Source of the DNA: Pedobacter puniceum | Lineage (GTDB): Bacteria > Bacteroidota > Bacteroidia > Sphingobacteriales > Sphingobacteriaceae | Assembly (NCBI RefSeq): GCF_009674685.1 | Contig: NZ_WKJI01000002.1 | Location: 1,026,400 to 1,090,399, forward strand | Reading direction: 5' to 3' | Length of the DNA: 64,000 nt | In this document: positions 63,301-64,000 of the stretch, piece after piece | How the letters are laid out: each line of letters opens with the position of its first letter | Position numbering within the stretch: position 1 is the stretch's first letter | Position numbers and translations under genes: made by a program | The notes under the pieces: model-generated | Told to the model about the DNA's origin: nothing | Databases searched by the model: none | What the model saw: only the letters and a program-made list of their open reading frames with translations

Positions 63301-64000
63301 GTTGGGGCAGGAACTGCTACTATCACGGCAAACCAAGCAGCAACTACCAATTACAATTCAGGAACAGCAACAAGTACCTTAACAGTAGCAAAAGCAAACC
63401 CAACACTAGGTGCATTTGCAAATGAGAATAAGACTTTTGGTGATGGGGCCTTTACTTTAACAGCACCAACAAGTAACAGTAGTGGAGCGTTTACTTACAG
63501 CAGTAGCAATACAGCAGTAGCAACGGTATCAGGAAATACAGTAACTATAGTTGGTGCAGGAACAGCAACGATAACAGCAACACAAGCAAGCACTAGTAAT
63601 TATAACAGTGCAACAGCTACTAGTACGCTTACAGTTGCACAAGCGGCTCCAACTTTAAGTAACTTCCAAGCTATAACTAAAAACTTTGGCGATGCATCAT
63701 TTACTTTAACAGCACCAACAAGTAACAGTAGTGGAGCGTTTACTTACAGCAGTAGCAATACGGCGGTAGCTACAGTTTCGGGTTCTACAGTAACTATAGT
63801 AGGGGCTGGAACGGCAACGATAACAGCAACACAAGCTGCTACAACAAGTTATAGTGCAGGTACTATTACGGCAACTTTAACAGTTTCAAAAATAAATCCA
63901 ACAATTGGCGCTTTTGCAAATATTGCTAAAAATTTTGGCGATGCATCCTTTAGTTTAACAGCACCAAGCTCAAACAGTACAGGAGCATTTACTTATACAA
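60346..64000 (+). CDS. Giant secreted adhesin with C-type lectin and Ig-like repeats, N-terminal part
   Basis: The frame opens with ATG at 60346 and has no stop to the window's end (1218 codons visible). A signal peptide (KKLLIITVFILTSGNVFSQ) is followed by a cadherin-like region (about 35-140). A C-type lectin-like domain spans about 150-315 (WYEASTTSSNW, YLATLTSQAENNFIW, WVGGSDD, INWASGEPNN, WNDLP). Three Ig/PKD-like units of ~85 residues follow, each with a GTVVRWE-like strand. From residue 603 on, 83-residue units with KTFGDAAYTLTAP, SVATIAGNTVTIVGAGTTTI and ATQ repeat in tandem. A cell-surface, sugar-binding adhesion role is likely. Confidence 0.88.
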   Translation, partial: MSLKFVNIIKKLLIITVFILTSGNVFSQTATQANIAGSTAITPVDKGIRTVIDNSITVLSNGTISGAKVIISGGYISGSTGDILSVIGTLPSGITQSYNNTTGVMSLTGVANASTWQTVLRNVAITSTSASCYPEQRLITFSLGDKFYNPLTQHWYEASTTSSNWATAKANAASSTFFGKVGYLATLTSQAENNFIWKLMSSDAWVGGSDDYLEINKALGRNVFSSQGTSYNAASTTETEGKYYWVTGPEAGTRISNGNSVNGVSSVNGAFINWASGEPNNSGSEHYIQLYSANNGLWNDLPNGSSLRSVIEYGGSALDDNSSITIFTKELLVSGSASGRITGGGSVCSGTNSTTLTLTGYSGTVVRWESSADNFYTAGVPISNTSPNLTVSNLTQTTYYRAVVNTGTGCTALPTGSVAINVTTAIGGNISALNNSICIGGVVNLTLSGEEGNIIRWERKLSTASTWTSLTGTSNSFTESLSEAGSYLYRAVVQIPGCGSAVTSAEYPITVTSGTPPVGGSLNSLSSSTGNFSGTLTLTGNSGTIIKWQSSTSNGLIWTDINHTLTTYNFTGVNSTTLFRVLLQNGTCGTAYSSVGTVTIKTAPLISSPANVTKTFGDAAYTLTAPSSNSTGAFTYTSSNTSVATIAGNTVTIVGAGTTTITATQAEDNNYTSGSVTSTLTVSKVNPTIGSFANVNKTFGDAAYTLTAPTSNSSGAFTYSSSNTSVATIAGNTVTIVGAGTTTITATQAEDNNYTSGSVTSTLTVSKANPTIGSFANVNKTFGDAAYTITAPSSNSTGAFTYTSSDASVATVSGNTVTIVGAGTSTITATQAATTNYNSGTATSTLTVSKINPTIGAFANIAKNFGDASFSLTAPSSNSTGAFTYTSSDASVATVSGNTVTIVGAGTATITATQAATTNYNSGTATSTLTVNSINPTLGAFANVNKTFGDASFSLTAPTSNSSGAFTYSSSNTAVATVSGNTVTIVGAGTATITANQAATTNYNSGTATSTLTVAKANPTLGAFANENKTFGDGAFTLTAPTSNSSGAFTYSSSNTAVATVSGNTVTIVGAGTATITATQASTSNYNSATATSTLTVAQAAPTLSNFQAITKNFGDASFTLTAPTSNSSGAFTYSSSNTAVATVSGSTVTIVGAGTATITATQAATTSYSAGTITATLTVSKINPTIGAFANIAKNFGDASFSLTAPSSNSTGAFTYT
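62152..64000 (+). repeat. Tandem 249-base coding repeats
   Basis: Seven complete units and one partial unit begin at 62152, 62401, 62650, 62899, 63148, 63397, 63646 and 63895, with an exact period of 249 bases (83 codons). Units resemble bacterial Ig-like (Big_2/MBG-type) domains. Divergence between units is patchy, and some blocks are identical. Confidence 0.95.

Noticed and set aside
62152..64000. Regular 249-base repeats considered as a CRISPR or satellite array
   Set aside because: The period is a whole number of codons, the frame stays open throughout, and the units encode Ig-like domains. There are no short repeats with unique spacers.
1..64000. tRNA, rRNA and insertion-sequence content
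   Set aside because: I looked through the intergenic gaps, all under about 300 bases, and saw no cloverleaf-like tRNA, rRNA text, transposase gene or IS-type terminal repeats.

Overview
This window looks like a chromosomal segment of a Bacteroidota bacterium, most likely a Pedobacter-like member of the Sphingobacteriaceae. That placement is inferred from the AT-rich sequence, the lack of clear Shine-Dalgarno sites, the TAnnTTTG -7 promoter boxes, and the families present: energy-transducer TonB domains, a BlaI/M56 pair, DUF3570/DUF4266, DUF4199 and CheY-plus-PAS-kinase clusters. Most genes are housekeeping or conserved accessory genes, densely packed on both strands. I see no rRNA, tRNA, CRISPR array, insertion sequence or prophage, and no gene-free stretch longer than about 300 bases.

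Layout. 1-9997: the end of a tail-specific protease, a SugE exporter, then pfkA, dsbD and birA on the minus strand, divergent from rsfS-ftsH-LUD protein, a radical SAM protein and a FabH-like synthase. 10031-13321: a minus-strand envelope cassette (unknown protein, holin-X protein, YtxH protein, AI-2E permease) and an OmpA-like barrel protein. 13391-19519: a four-gene two-component operon. 19659-26555: crotonase plus B12-binding protein, a BlaI/M56 regulatory pair, pyruvate dehydrogenase E1 beta, a beta-CASP nuclease and a double TonB-domain protein. 26589-33608: S41 protease, TerC, a lipoprotein, dipeptide epimerase, gltX and a Rieske protein. 33692-36524: a compact operon of thioredoxin-like protein, ApbE flavin transferase, a Cys-tailed small lipoprotein (DUF4266) and a DUF3570 barrel protein. 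36651-53086: mfd, small membrane proteins, Nif3-like and zinc-ribbon proteins, GDP-fucose synthase, trmB, an alkyltransferase-like protein, tag, polA, the glycogen genes glgA-glgC, a UPF0173 hydrolase and YbaB. 53145-60234: a serine hydrolase, fumC, small unknown proteins, a low-molecular-weight phosphatase, hisS and a membrane AraC regulator. 60346-end: the first 3.6 kb of a giant secreted adhesin with a C-type lectin domain and 83-residue tandem repeats.

How parts work together. The thioredoxin/ApbE/DUF4266/DUF3570 operon, with the Rieske protein just upstream, looks like an envelope redox system of unknown purpose and is the best candidate here for an under-described system. The sensor cluster combines a sigma-54 regulator, a multi-PAS membrane kinase, a stand-alone receiver and a receiver-kinase protein whose phospho-acceptor histidine is replaced by asparagine. 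The BlaI/M56 pair has a tandem palindromic operator and an unusual protease whose tail imitates a TonB-dependent receptor plug. The adhesin repeats show higher-order near-identity that points to recent unit duplication.
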